A DNA stretch of 64,000 bases from Pedobacter sp. W3I1 (GCF_030816015.1 NZ_JAUSXN010000001.1:4712001-4776000), one strand, 5' to 3'; counted from the first letter of the stretch, positions 8,238-17,882 are shown. Translations and numbers: made by a program. The notes: generated from the letters alone by a model not told the origin.

Positions 8238-9068
8238 CTAAACAAGATCAGCGTTAACTAGGATCTGCTCCATCTCCTTTTGAAGTTTTAAGGCCTCTTC
8301 CCTGGCTTTTTCGGCAAAGTCTTCCCCTTGGCTGGCATAGATAATCCCTCTGGAAGAATTAATCAGCAATCCACATTGCGAATTTAGCCCATATTTACAC
8401 ACTTCACTTAAATCTCCACCTTGTGCACCTACGCCTGGTACCAAAAGAAAGTGATCTGGTGCCAGTTTACGTACATCGCCAAATGCCGCACCACGTGTAG
8501 CACCTACCACATACATCATCTGCTCATTAGTTGCCCAGGCTTGCGAGGTTTTAATCACTTTTTCGAAGAGTCTGTCTTCTCCAATTTCCTGCAACTGAAA
8601 GTCTGCATGTCCGGTGTTCGAAGTTAAGGCTAATAGAATTACCCATTTATCTTTAAAAGTTAAAAACGGCGTTACCGAGTCGCTCCCCATATAAGGTGCA
8701 ACGGTAACCGAATCGAAACTCATCTCAGACGATGCAGCATTAAAAAATGTTTCGGCATACATGGCAGAGGTATTTCCAATATCGCCACGTTTGGCATCTG
8801 CAATAGAAAAAATATCCTGCGGAATATATTTCCAGGTTTCGATTAAAGTTTCCCAACCTTTTTTACCGTAGCACTCATAAAAAGCAGTATTCGGTTTATA
8901 AGCTACACACAAATCTTTTGTGGCATCTATAATCTGTTTGTTGAATTCCAGAATTGGATTTTCATACTTTAACAGGTGTTTTGGTATTTTATCTAACGAA
9001 GAATCTAATCCGACACATAAAAATGAACGTTTTTTTTGTATCTGCTCGAAAAGTTGTTGCTTTGTCAT
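8238..9068 (-). CDS. pyrF: Orotidine 5'-phosphate decarboxylase
   Basis: It converts OMP to UMP in the last step of de novo pyrimidine synthesis. The 276-aa length and sequence fit the longer subfamily (type 2) found in Bacteroidota. The catalytic D-x-K-x2-D is seen as DAKRGD (residues 91-96), with CVGLDSSLDKIP near the N-terminus and VPGVGAQGGD in the phosphate-binding part. I start at MTKQQLFEQIQKK rather than seven residues earlier because FEQI..RSFLCVGLD normally begins the family. No other pyr gene is adjacent. Confidence 0.93.
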   Translation of the reverse strand: MTKQQLFEQIQKKRSFLCVGLDSSLDKIPKHLLKYENPILEFNKQIIDATKDLCVAYKPNTAFYECYGKKGWETLIETWKYIPQDIFSIADAKRGDIGNTSAMYAETFFNAASSEMSFDSVTVAPYMGSDSVTPFLTFKDKWVILLALTSNTGHADFQLQEIGEDRLFEKVIKTSQAWATNEQMMYVVGATRGAAFGDVRKLAPDHFLLVPGVGAQGGDLSEVCKYGLNSQCGLLINSSRGIIYASQGEDFAEKAREEALKLQKEMEQILVNADLV

Positions 9069-9428
9069 ATATGGGCTTATTTGCTGCAAATATGAAGATT
9101 TTTAAGTTTTCTGAGCGACAAAATAATGCTCACACTAATTATTTTTATAAACATTTTAAACTTTTGCTTGCAGATTACGTTTCAAATACATACAATTGCA
9201 ACATAATTTCTCAACCGTTTATCTGAATATCCCAGAAAAATTTATCAAGACTTGTTTTTTGTTACCATTTTTTAAAGGCCAATTTCGCTTTTTATTCAGC
9301 TTGTAAACAGTTATGAAACAATTTGAGCATTTCTATAATGAACTCATAATGTTTTATAGCCTTAAGAATTTATACACAATGAAACTGCCGGGCCTGCACT
9401 AACACAAATATATTTAAGCCTGTGTAGA

Positions 9429-9512
9429 TTTATAACAGAAAACATCCGTTATAAACAAATGAAAAATTTCTTGAAACATATATATTTAGAATGTTTAGTA
9501 AAACAGAATTAA
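9429..9512 (+). promoter_or_regulatory. Possible rho leader: hairpin plus overlapping short ORF
   Basis: TTTATAAC (9429-9436) pairs with GTTATAAA (9448-9455). Three bases later an ATG opens a 17-codon frame (MKNFLKHIYLECLVKQN, 9459-9512) that overlaps the rho start at 9491 in another frame. Rho is autoregulated in other bacteria, so a leader would be sensible, but the 9106-9428 stretch shows no other clear element. Confidence 0.3.
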
Positions 9513-11236
9513 ATGATAAGCTCACAACAGAATTACGTGAGCTAGCAAAAAGCTATGGCATTGAAGGTGCCGACTCCCTAAGAAAAATCGACCTTGTTGA
9601 AGTACTTTTACACCAACAGGAAATTATAAATGCCGCTAAAGCTGGTGCAGACCCTTATAGCGAAATCGAACCTATTGCAGCTACTCCTGCGCCTAAAACT
9701 AAAGCTGCAAAAACATCAAAAGTTGCTGCAGCCGCTGCTTCAGCAGCAGTAGCAGAAAACGCTGTCGTAGCTGATAAGCCTGTTGTAGCCGACAAGCCTG
9801 TTAAAAAAAGAGCAAGGTTAAGCAAAGATGAGCCTGCAGCGCCAATTGAAAGAAGAAGAGATTCGGTAACCTTATTTGACGAACCGCAGCACCATCAACA
9901 ACCTGAAAGACAGCCCGACAGAATTGTTGAAGCTGAAGAAAGTGTAAAACCTATCTCAGCCTTAATCGAAGAAAGTGCTGAAGTACTTCCGGTGGCTCCA
10001 AAGCAAAAACAAGAGCCTAAAGAAAAGCAGGAAAAACCGCAACGCGACGAAAACCGTCAGCAAAAACAACCAGGCGGTGGCAATCACCACAAAAACGAAA
10101 ACAGTTATTCTAACTTGGATTTCGATAACGTAATTACAAATGAGGGTGTTTTAGAAATTATGCCCGATGGTTATGGTTTCTTGCGTTCGGCAGATTACAA
10201 CTACTTAACTTCTCCTGATGATATTTATGTATCTCAGTCGCAAATAAAACTTTTTGGCTTAAAAACTGGTGATACCGTAAAAGGTAGTATCCGTCCGCCA
10301 AAAGAAGGCGAAAAATATTTCCCACTCGTTCGCGTAGAAACCATTAATGGCAGAATTCCTGCTGAGGTTCGCGACCGTGTTCCTTTCGACTATTTAACGC
10401 CACTTTTCCCAACAGAAAAATTAAATTTATTTACGGATAACAGCAACTACTCTACCCGTATTATGGATTTATTTACGCCAATTGGTAAAGGACAGCGTGG
10501 TTTAATTGTAGCGCAACCAAAAACAGGTAAAACGAACCTGCTTAAAGAAGTAGCCAATGCAATTGCCAAAAACCATCCGGAAGTTTATTTAATTATCTTA
10601 TTAATTGATGAGCGCCCGGAAGAGGTTACCGATATGGCTCGTAGTGTAAGGGCTGAGGTTATTGCTTCTACTTTTGATGAGCCGGCTGAACGCCATGTTA
10701 AAATTGCCAATATTGTTTTAGAAAAAGCAAAACGTTTGGTAGAAAGCGGACATGATGTGGTAATTCTTTTAGATTCGATTACCCGTTTGGCCAGAGCATA
10801 CAATACAACTGCACCGGCATCAGGTAAAATATTATCAGGGGGTGTTGATGCAAATGCGTTACACAAACCAAAACGTTTCTTCGGAGCGGCACGTAACATC
10901 GAAAATGGTGGCTCACTAACCATTTTAGCTACCGCATTAACCGATACAGGTTCTAAAATGGATGAGGTGATCTTCGAAGAATTTAAAGGAACAGGTAACA
11001 TGGAGTTACAATTAGATCGTAAATTATCTAACAAACGTATCTTCCCTGCAATTGATATTACGGCATCAAGTACCCGTCGCGACGATTTATTGCTCGATAG
11101 AGATATTTTGCAACGCGTGTGGATTTTACGTAACCACCTTGCTGACATGAACAGCCAGGAAGCAATGGAATTTGTTCAATCACAAATAAAAGGAACAAAA
11201 AGTAACGAAGAGTTCTTAATTTCGATGAACAGCTAA
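9491..11236 (+). CDS. rho: Transcription termination factor Rho
   Basis: A hexameric RNA helicase that ends untranslated transcription. 581 aa, longer than the E. coli protein because of an insertion (about residues 60-210) rich in Ala, Lys, Gln and Pro, as is usual in Bacteroidota. Domains in order are Rho_N SAP-like (1-45), the insertion, the cold-shock RNA-binding fold (about 218-285, PDGYGFLR) and the RecA-type ATPase. Walker A AQPKTGKT is at 341-348, and Walker B VVILLDSITRLARAYN and the Q/R-loop motifs follow. The catalytic core looks complete. The insertion may add RNA contacts or phase separation; that is inference. Confidence 0.97.
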   Translation: MFSKTELNDKLTTELRELAKSYGIEGADSLRKIDLVEVLLHQQEIINAAKAGADPYSEIEPIAATPAPKTKAAKTSKVAAAAASAAVAENAVVADKPVVADKPVKKRARLSKDEPAAPIERRRDSVTLFDEPQHHQQPERQPDRIVEAEESVKPISALIEESAEVLPVAPKQKQEPKEKQEKPQRDENRQQKQPGGGNHHKNENSYSNLDFDNVITNEGVLEIMPDGYGFLRSADYNYLTSPDDIYVSQSQIKLFGLKTGDTVKGSIRPPKEGEKYFPLVRVETINGRIPAEVRDRVPFDYLTPLFPTEKLNLFTDNSNYSTRIMDLFTPIGKGQRGLIVAQPKTGKTNLLKEVANAIAKNHPEVYLIILLIDERPEEVTDMARSVRAEVIASTFDEPAERHVKIANIVLEKAKRLVESGHDVVILLDSITRLARAYNTTAPASGKILSGGVDANALHKPKRFFGAARNIENGGSLTILATALTDTGSKMDEVIFEEFKGTGNMELQLDRKLSNKRIFPAIDITASSTRRDDLLLDRDILQRVWILRNHLADMNSQEAMEFVQSQIKGTKSNEEFLISMNS

Positions 11237-11322
11237 GATAAAGCTTAAAGGTAAAAGGTGTAAGGCTTAAGGTTTCCTAATTGGATGCCTAAACCTTACA
11301 CCCTAAACCTTAAACCTTAGAC
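11237..11322. repeat. Heptad repeat hairpin (AAGGTTT type)
   Basis: The whole rho-pssA gap is made of 7-nt units. A purine-rich arm (AAGGTAA, AGGTGTA, AGGCTTA) is followed by about 15 bp and the complementary arm (AAACCTT, ACACCCT, AAACCTT). It can form a long stem, with the pssA ATG right after it. Confidence 0.65.
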
Positions 11323-11325
11323 CCC

Positions 11326-12015
11326 ATGCTAAAAAAACATCTTCCTAATGCGATTACCTGTGCAAACCTTTTATCTGGTTGTATCGGAATCGTATTTGCA
11401 TTTAAAGGCAATTTAGAAACCGCCGCCTATTTCGTTATTTTCTCCGGAATTTTCGATTTCTTTGATGGCATGGTTGCCCGTTTATTAAATGTTAAATCAG
11501 CAATAGGAAAAGACCTGGATTCTTTGGCAGATATGGTAAGTTTTGGATTCTTACCGGGTGTAATCATGTTTCAACTTTTAAAAGCCAGCGATTATTCATC
11601 TGAGTACCTTCCCTATTTTGGTTTTTTAATTACTATTTTTTCGGCATTGCGGTTAGCTAAATTTAACAATGATGAAAGGCAAACAGAAGATTTTATTGGT
11701 TTAAATACCCCGATGAATACTTTGTTTATTTGCTCCTTACCGTTTATTGCAAATGATTATCCCCAGATCATTTCCTCTAGCATACTATTGATTGCCATTA
11801 CTGCCATTACGAGTTTCTTATTGGTGAGCGAAATCAAAATATTCTCTTTAAAATTCAGCGATTTAAGCTGGGCGAAAAATAAGATCAAATTTATCTTCCT
11901 TATCCTGTCGGCAATATTAATTGCTTTTCTAAAATTTGCAGCTATTCCTTTTGTATTGGTGCTGTATATTGCTTTATCAGTATTACATTTTAGGGTAGTA
12001 ACTCCAAATAAATAA
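11326..12015 (+). CDS. pssA: CDP-diacylglycerol-serine O-phosphatidyltransferase
   Basis: It makes phosphatidylserine, the precursor of phosphatidylethanolamine, at the inner membrane. The CDP-alcohol phosphotransferase motif D-G-x2-A-R-x8-G-x3-D-x3-D is complete (DGMVAR at residues 48-53, then GKDLDSLAD). 229 aa with about seven hydrophobic segments, the usual size for this short PssA type. The early PNAITCANLLSGCIGI is typical of PssA rather than PgsA. It lies 89 bp downstream of rho, across a heptad hairpin. Confidence 0.9.
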   Translation: MLKKHLPNAITCANLLSGCIGIVFAFKGNLETAAYFVIFSGIFDFFDGMVARLLNVKSAIGKDLDSLADMVSFGFLPGVIMFQLLKASDYSSEYLPYFGFLITIFSALRLAKFNNDERQTEDFIGLNTPMNTLFICSLPFIANDYPQIISSSILLIAITAITSFLLVSEIKIFSLKFSDLSWAKNKIKFIFLILSAILIAFLKFAAIPFVLVLYIALSVLHFRVVTPNK

Positions 12016-12091
12016 TCCAGAGAGATAATTTATTTTATAAAAATCAATATGAATGACGTAGAAGTTTAAGGAGATAACTTCCTCAAGCTTT

Positions 12092-12175
12092 CGTCATTTC
12101 GAGCGGAGTGCAACGCAGTCGAGAAATCTGCTTAGATAGATCTCTCCGTTTCGCTGCGCTTCAGTCGAGATGACG
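12092..12175. repeat. Large palindromic repeat (CGTCATTTCGAGCGGAG type)
   Basis: CGTCATTTCGAGCGGAGTG.. is the imperfect reverse complement of ..GCTTCAGTCGAGATGACG, with AGAAATCT/AGATCTCT inside. A relative lies at 22755-22850. This is a second REP-like family distinct from the CATGCTGAA units. The rest of the 12016-12331 gap shows no gene. Confidence 0.7.
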
Positions 12176-12331
12176 ACGCTTTTTATTGAAGTCTGTCAAT
12201 GGTAGTGTAGTCGAAGGGGCCTTTTCTTTCGTTTTAAGCTTTAAAAGTCTTAATAGCATTGGTAAAGATACGAGCTGGGCGATCCCTAATATAAACCTTG
12301 ATCACCTCCGATACATTAGAAATTTGATGCA

Positions 12332-12838
12332 TTAAAGCTTTTTAACATCAAGGGGATCATCGATATTACGGCAGATCGACAAAATCGTTTCTCCAAGTAC
12401 AGGATGCACAACTTCAGGGGCAATCTCAGCCAAAGGCTCCATCACAAATTTTCTATCCTGCATGTAGGGATGAGGCACCTGGAGTTTATCTGGAATATTG
12501 ATAATTTCATCACCAAAAAGGATCAGATCGATATCAATTAACCGTTCTCCCCATTTATCTTTCCTTACCCTGCCCAATTCCTGTTCGATACTTAATGCAC
12601 GTTCTAAAACTTCAAGTGCCGTTAAACGGGTTTGTAAACCTACGGCCTGGTTCAAAAAAGCAGGCTGGTCGGTTTTACCCCATGCTGCGGTTTCATAAAG
12701 AGATGAGATGGCTATCACCTTACCCATTTTATCGTTCAATAGTTCGATGGCTTTTTTCAAATTCGCCTCCCTATCGCCCAAATTCCCACCCAGTAACAAA
12801 TAAGCAGTGTTGTACTCTAAAGCTTTATTAAGCATCAT
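12332..12838 (-). CDS. folK: 2-amino-4-hydroxy-6-hydroxymethyldihydropteridine pyrophosphokinase
   Basis: It transfers pyrophosphate from ATP to hydroxymethyl-dihydropterin in folate synthesis. 168 aa, normal for HPPK. Visible family marks are LLLGGNLGDRE near the N-terminus, SSLYETAAWG, FLNQAVGLQT, LGRVRKDKWGERLIDIDLI (the R-x-(K)-(W)-(G)-x-R-x-(I)-D-(I)-D active site) and PHPYMQDRKFVMEPLAEI. Two Met codons open the frame, and either could be the start. It is divergent from sppA with a 40-bp gap, so the promoters must overlap. Confidence 0.93.
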   Translation of the reverse strand: MMLNKALEYNTAYLLLGGNLGDREANLKKAIELLNDKMGKVIAISSLYETAAWGKTDQPAFLNQAVGLQTRLTALEVLERALSIEQELGRVRKDKWGERLIDIDLILFGDEIINIPDKLQVPHPYMQDRKFVMEPLAEIAPEVVHPVLGETILSICRNIDDPLDVKKL

Positions 12839-12878
12839 GTATTTTTATATCTTTACAACACAAAATTAAAACATTTAA

Positions 12879-14645
12879 ATGAGAGAATTCTTTAAGTATT
12901 TATTTGCCTCTATGCTGGGCTTTTTCTTATCAATAGTAATTGTATTTGTGATCTGCTTCGTAGTTGTTGTAGGTTTAATATCTTCTATTGATAGCGACAA
13001 AACCGTTGTTGTGTCTAACAATTCGGTACTATTCCTGAATTTAGACCAGGCCATTACAGAACGTACGCCAAAAAATCCATTCGGAAACCTGCCAATTGTT
13101 GGTGGCGAAGAAAAAGATGGTATAGGCTTAAACGATTTCCTAAAAGCGGTGCAAAAAGCCAAAACAGATGATAATATTAAATGTATCTACCTGAATGTAA
13201 GCAGTCCAAATGCTGGTTTTGCAACCCTGCGTGAGGTTAGAAATGCACTGATCGATTTCAAAAAATCTCACAAGAAAATTATTGCCTACAGCGAAGTGTA
13301 TACCCAAGGAGCTTATTATTTAGCTTCAGTAGCTGATAAGGTATATCTAAATCCCGAAGGTGCTTTAGAATTTAAGGGTTTTAGCTCTGAATTAACTTTC
13401 TTTAAAGGAACATTAGAAAAAGTTGGTATAGAAATGCAGGTCATCCGCGTAGGAAACTACAAAAGTGCTGTGGAACCTTTTATTTTAGATAAAATGAGCG
13501 ATTACAACCGCAAACAGGTTACAGCTTATGTTGGCGGTTTGTACAATACTTTTTTGACCGATATTGCGCAAAGCAGAAATATCCAAAAAGATAGTCTTTA
13601 TAACATTGCTGATAATTACAAAGTGCAGCAGCCGCAAGATGCAGTAAACTTTAAAATGATTGATGCTTTAAAGTATAAAGATCAGATTTTAGAGGAATTA
13701 AAAGGATTATCGGGTAGAACCAGAGGAGAGAATGTCCGTTCGATTTCGATTAACGATTACGCTAAAAACAATAGCGATACAGGCGAAGGAAAAGACAAAG
13801 TTGCGGTGATTTATGCCAATGGCGAAATTAATGGCGGTGAAGGTTCTGATAGCCAGATTGGTTCGGAACGTATTTCGAGAGCTATTAGAAAAGCACGTTT
13901 AGATGATAACATTAAAGCGGTGGTTTTACGCGTAAACTCTCCTGGAGGCAGCGCACTTGCTTCGGACGTAATCTGGAGAGAAGTGGTATTAACCAGAAAA
14001 GAAAAACCTGTTATTGCATCGTTTGGCGATGTGGCTGCATCAGGCGGTTATTATATTGGTTGTGCTGCTGATAGTATTTTTGTGCAGCCGAATACCATTA
14101 CAGGTTCTATCGGTGTATTTGGTATTATCCCGAATTTCCAAAATTTAATGACCAACAAACTGGGAATTACATTTGATGGCGTTAAAACTGGTAAATACGC
14201 CGATATTATGGCCACTAACCGCCCTATGACTGCTGGTGAAAGATTCATCATCCAAAATGAATTAAACAGAATTTACAGCGGTTTTGTGAGCCGTGTGGCC
14301 GATGGCAGAAAGAAAAGTAAAGCTTATATCGATAGCATTGGCGGTGGCCATGTTTGGATTGGAACAGATGCCGTTCAAATTGGCTTAGCCGATAGAATTG
14401 GGAGTTTTAACGATGCCATTAAGGCGGCGGCTAAAAAAGCTAAATTAAAGAATTATAAGGTTGTAGAATACCCGGATGTAATTGATCCATGGAAATCGTT
14501 AATGGATGAAGGTACCGACAGAATTAAAACCTATTATACCAAACAAGAACTTGGCGATAATTACATGCTTTACCAACAAATGAAAAAGGTAATGGCAAGC
14601 TCTGGAATTCAGGCCAGAATGCCATTTGAAGCGGTTATTAAATAA
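12879..14645 (+). CDS. sppA: Signal peptide peptidase SppA, 67-kDa type
   Basis: A membrane-anchored serine protease that degrades cleaved signal peptides. 588 aa with an N-terminal membrane helix (about residues 8-34) and two tandem S49 domains, the long SppA form. The Ser-Lys dyad is split between the domains as expected: K195 in NYKSAVEPF and S388 in VAASGGYYIGCAAD. The motif TGSIGVFG follows. A CCTCGCAGGTTT inverted repeat lies 9 bp past the stop and may end transcription. Confidence 0.94.
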   Translation: MREFFKYLFASMLGFFLSIVIVFVICFVVVVGLISSIDSDKTVVVSNNSVLFLNLDQAITERTPKNPFGNLPIVGGEEKDGIGLNDFLKAVQKAKTDDNIKCIYLNVSSPNAGFATLREVRNALIDFKKSHKKIIAYSEVYTQGAYYLASVADKVYLNPEGALEFKGFSSELTFFKGTLEKVGIEMQVIRVGNYKSAVEPFILDKMSDYNRKQVTAYVGGLYNTFLTDIAQSRNIQKDSLYNIADNYKVQQPQDAVNFKMIDALKYKDQILEELKGLSGRTRGENVRSISINDYAKNNSDTGEGKDKVAVIYANGEINGGEGSDSQIGSERISRAIRKARLDDNIKAVVLRVNSPGGSALASDVIWREVVLTRKEKPVIASFGDVAASGGYYIGCAADSIFVQPNTITGSIGVFGIIPNFQNLMTNKLGITFDGVKTGKYADIMATNRPMTAGERFIIQNELNRIYSGFVSRVADGRKKSKAYIDSIGGGHVWIGTDAVQIGLADRIGSFNDAIKAAAKKAKLKNYKVVEYPDVIDPWKSLMDEGTDRIKTYYTKQELGDNYMLYQQMKKVMASSGIQARMPFEAVIK

Positions 14646-14653
14646 AATTCAGA

Positions 14654-14731
14654 CCTCGCAGGTTTTTAAACGGCTTCAGCCCTCAACTAGTCCTTTAAAA
14701 ATAAATTAAACGACGAGTTAAACCTGCGAGG
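14654..14731 (+). terminator. Inverted repeat after sppA
   Basis: CCTCGCAGGTTT (14654-14665) is the perfect reverse complement of AAACCTGCGAGG (14720-14731), spaced by 54 bases. The wide loop and lack of a long T run make it a weaker terminator candidate; it may instead be a dispersed repeat. Confidence 0.4.
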
Positions 14732-14751
14732 TTTATATATAATCGATATTT

Positions 14752-14869
14752 TGTTGATAGTCAATGGTTGAATAGTTAATAGTCATGGGCTACCCCCACC
14801 CTGGCAATTGACCATGAACCATCAGCCAACTAGCCCATCTGACGTCTCAAATCTCCGATCTCAATCTCT
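14752..14869. repeat. Heptad repeat spacer, several unit types
   Basis: 7-nt units such as TGATAGT, TGAATAG and TTAATAG are followed by complementary CCATGAA, CCATCAG and CCAACTA, then by ATCTCCG and ATCTCAA. It lies between the convergent sppA and lipoprotein genes. Confidence 0.5.
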
Positions 14870-15496
14870 TTAATTAATCAGTTTCCATTGTGGATGCAAT
14901 GCTAAATAAGTTGCATTAACAGGAGTATTTGCCGGATGAACGGTTAAAGAAATGCTTTTTCCCTTTAAAAATTCAAAGCCAATCCCTTCTTTTTGGGCGT
15001 CGTAAACCGTTACAGTATCATTATCTTCGTTTAAATAAGCAGAAAGCTTTTTAACGGATGGAAATTTCTGTTTTGTATCTTCCAAAGTACTCTCCGTTGC
15101 CAAACCATCTTTTGTTTTAAACTTATTGGAGGTGATCCTGATCTGTTTCACATCTTTTATAAGCATGCTTGTATCGCGATAGGAAGAATATACTGCAATT
15201 TCGTTAGGATGTTTCCCTGTCGAATCGTCGCTATACCAAATCCCCCATGCTTTTCCCATTGCGGCATCACCTGCATCTGGCCTGCCCAATTTTATTCCAA
15301 CCTGTTCCATACTTTCTCCGAGTGTAATTTCGCCTATAGAACGACCGGCCACAATCAAAAATCTTTCATCAACAGCTTGCATTGTAGCCGATGCTAAATT
15401 CATTGAATCTGTCTTGTTCTGATCTGTTTTATTGGCAGAATGGCAAGCTGCCAAGCCTATGCTTAATCCCAAAAGCGCAAATTTTATAGATTTCAT
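14870..15496 (-). CDS. Putative lipoprotein, 208 aa
   Basis: An N-terminal signal (MKSIKFALLGLSIGLAAC) ends in a lipobox LAAC, so the protein is probably anchored in the envelope after cleavage before Cys18. I chose this start at 15496 over an ORF 22 codons longer because the signal peptide begins there. The mature part has GRSIGEITLGESMEQVGIKLG, a short pattern often seen in repeat-like envelope proteins, but I do not recognise a family. Convergent with sppA, and divergent from the PolX-like gene with an 87-bp gap. Confidence 0.75.
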   Translation of the reverse strand: MKSIKFALLGLSIGLAACHSANKTDQNKTDSMNLASATMQAVDERFLIVAGRSIGEITLGESMEQVGIKLGRPDAGDAAMGKAWGIWYSDDSTGKHPNEIAVYSSYRDTSMLIKDVKQIRITSNKFKTKDGLATESTLEDTKQKFPSVKKLSAYLNEDNDTVTVYDAQKEGIGFEFLKGKSISLTVHPANTPVNATYLALHPQWKLIN

Positions 15497-15583
15497 TAGT
15501 GTAAAACAACGGTTTAATAAAATTGTGTTTAATTTTAGGAGCGTGGTAAAGATTTGAGGCATTATTTCCTAATTTTACCCCTT

Positions 15584-17266
15584 ATGGAAAACAAGACCAT
15601 CGCCCGTACCTTACGCCTCTTATCGCAGCTTATGGAACTGCATGAAGAAAATCCCTTCAAAATTAAATCTGTTGCAAATGCCTATTTTAAAGTAGATAAA
15701 TTGCCCTTTGCTTTAAAGGACAAACCTTTAGATGAGCTGGATAAAATTGAGGGAATTGGTAAAGGATTAGCTTCCAAAATTATTGAGCTTCTACAAACCG
15801 GAGAATTAAAAGAGCTTAACGAAATTCTTGAGAAAACACCTGAAGGGATAGTAGAAATGCTGGCCATAAAGGGCATCGGACCTAAAAAGATTTTCATTAT
15901 CTGGCGTACCTTAGGAATAGAAAATATAGGTGAATTGTATTATGCCTGTAACGAAAACCGCTTGATTGAAGCCAAAGGCTTCGGTTTAAAAACCCAGGAA
16001 GAAATTAAAAATGCCATCGAATTTAAATTGGCTGCCAACGGACGGTTTTTATATGCCCAGGTTGAAGGTTTTGCCAAAACTCTATTTACCCAACTTTCTG
16101 ATTGGACTGCAAAAACTGATAACAGTGCGCTTTTAGGTTTCGCAGGTCAGTACCGCCGCGCCTGTGAGATTATTGATGAATTAGAAATCGTAATTGGTAC
16201 AGCACAAACCGATGCCATTAAACAAAACTTACCTGCTTTTGCTCCACTTTCGCTTATCGAAGCTGAAAATACTTTCATCTGCACTACCGAAGCAGGTTTT
16301 AGAATAAAAATTCATGTGGTAGAAAAAGTTGATTTTTATTTGCAATGGTTCAGCTTAACTGGAAATACAGCGCATGTAGAAAAGGTGCTAACATTAGCTG
16401 GCGAAGGACCTTTTGCCAACGAAGAAGAGATTTACAGCAAAGCAGGTTTATCTTTTATTGAGCCTGAGTTGCGTGAAGATTTCGACGAAATAGAACTGGC
16501 GAAAGCAAATAAACTCCCTAGTTTAATCCAATACGATGATTTAAAAGGCAGTTTACACAACCACTCTACCTGGAGCGATGGTGTGCATACTTTAGAGCAG
16601 ATGGCGGTGTATTGCAAAGAGAACTTAAATCTTGAGTACTTAGGGATCTGCGACCACTCTAAAACTGCGGTTTACGCAAAAGGATTAAATGAGCAACGGG
16701 TTTTTGGTCAACACCAGGAAATTGATGAACTGAATAAAAAACTCGCTCCATTTAAAATCTTTAAAGGTGTTGAGAGCGATATTTTAAGTGATGGCTCATT
16801 GGATTATTCGGATGATATCTTAAAAACATTCGATTTTGTTGTAGCTTCTGTGCACAGCAATTTGCGCATGGACGAAGCAAAAGCAACGGCACGTTTACTA
16901 AAAGCTATTGAAAACCCATACACCACCATTTTAGGACACCCAACCGGCCGTTTATTATTAAGCAGGGCCGGATACCCGATCGATTATAAAAAAATTATTG
17001 ATGCCTGTGCCGCAAACAAAGTAGTAATTGAAATCAATGCAAATCCCTTGCGTTTGGATTTAGACTGGCGCTGGCACCGTTATGCTTTAGAAAAAGGCGT
17101 TTTACTTTCCGTAAATCCAGATGCCCACAGAACAGAAGGTTTCCACGATATGCATTATGGTATTTTAGTCGCCCGTAAAGGCGGCTTAAGCGCCGATAAA
17201 TGTTTAAATGCTTTTTCGTTAGAAGAGATAACGGAGTATTTTGAGAGTAAGAAGCCAATGGGTTAA
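15584..17266 (+). CDS. polX: PolX-type DNA polymerase/PHP-domain protein with altered palm
   Basis: 560 aa in the bacterial PolX arrangement. A helix-hairpin-helix N-terminal region (KIEGIGKGLASKI, AIKGIGPKK) comes first, then a nucleotidyltransferase palm (about residues 180-240) and a C-terminal PHP phosphoesterase (about 320-560). The PHP metal ligands look complete: LHNHSTWSDG, CDHS, GVESDI, SVHSN, GHPTGR, NPDAH. In the palm, the usual G-S-x-RR..D-x-D is replaced by GQYRRACEIIDELEIVI, so the two catalytic Asp are Glu199 and Glu201. Polymerase activity may therefore be lost while nuclease activity remains. The start is set at MENKTIAR, where homology to PolX begins. Confidence 0.88.
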   Translation: MENKTIARTLRLLSQLMELHEENPFKIKSVANAYFKVDKLPFALKDKPLDELDKIEGIGKGLASKIIELLQTGELKELNEILEKTPEGIVEMLAIKGIGPKKIFIIWRTLGIENIGELYYACNENRLIEAKGFGLKTQEEIKNAIEFKLAANGRFLYAQVEGFAKTLFTQLSDWTAKTDNSALLGFAGQYRRACEIIDELEIVIGTAQTDAIKQNLPAFAPLSLIEAENTFICTTEAGFRIKIHVVEKVDFYLQWFSLTGNTAHVEKVLTLAGEGPFANEEEIYSKAGLSFIEPELREDFDEIELAKANKLPSLIQYDDLKGSLHNHSTWSDGVHTLEQMAVYCKENLNLEYLGICDHSKTAVYAKGLNEQRVFGQHQEIDELNKKLAPFKIFKGVESDILSDGSLDYSDDILKTFDFVVASVHSNLRMDEAKATARLLKAIENPYTTILGHPTGRLLLSRAGYPIDYKKIIDACAANKVVIEINANPLRLDLDWRWHRYALEKGVLLSVNPDAHRTEGFHDMHYGILVARKGGLSADKCLNAFSLEEITEYFESKKPMG

Positions 17267-17289
17267 CCAAGTGATCTAAAAATAACGGC

Positions 17290-17796
17290 ATGCAACAATT
17301 CGGCATAATCAATGGCAGAAGAATTCTTTATACAAACGTCAGAAGAGATGCAGAGTGGTTTAAAAAATTGCCTATGGGTAATTGGGCTGCTTTTACTATT
17401 TCGGATGATGAAGACCGCGACTTTGTAGAATTAGTTGTTGAGAAATCTCTTGAAAATCAAGTGGCTTATATTTGTAGTGCGGGCCAACTTTCGGATGCCG
17501 TTGAATTATCATTTGATCTAAAAATAGTAGAAAAAGCCATTGAACAAGAAAACATAACCCAAATACCATTCGATTATGACCAGTCGCCGATTACCACTGC
17601 ACATAAAAATTTCAGCGAAGGATTTTGGTTCGCGGCAATTGCTGCACAGAATGAAGAAAATTGGATAAACGCTCTTATTTGTTTAGACTTTACAAAAAAG
17701 GGCGTAAAAAAGATCATATTAAGTTTGGTGAAAAAAATTAATAATGATTGGCTGCCATCTGAAGAGGAAACAGAACCACCATATTATGACGAATAA
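17290..17796 (+). CDS. Hypothetical protein, 168 aa
   Basis: Not recognised. It is soluble, acidic at the C-terminus (EEETEPPYYDE) and without signal or membrane segments. The middle has FSEGFWFAAIAAQ. It starts 23 bp after the PolX-like gene on the same strand, so it may be co-transcribed. Codon use looks like its neighbours. Confidence 0.7.
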   Translation: MQQFGIINGRRILYTNVRRDAEWFKKLPMGNWAAFTISDDEDRDFVELVVEKSLENQVAYICSAGQLSDAVELSFDLKIVEKAIEQENITQIPFDYDQSPITTAHKNFSEGFWFAAIAAQNEENWINALICLDFTKKGVKKIILSLVKKINNDWLPSEEETEPPYYDE

Positions 17797-17882
17797 TCAA
17801 TGGAAAAAATTAAACTAATTTAATCTGTGTAATCATCTAATCTGTGCAATCACCCCGTCAGGAAAAAAATCAATCTATTTAA

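Noticed and set aside
10585..11148. 187-codon minus-strand ORF inside rho
   Set aside because: A shadow of the conserved ATPase core of rho.
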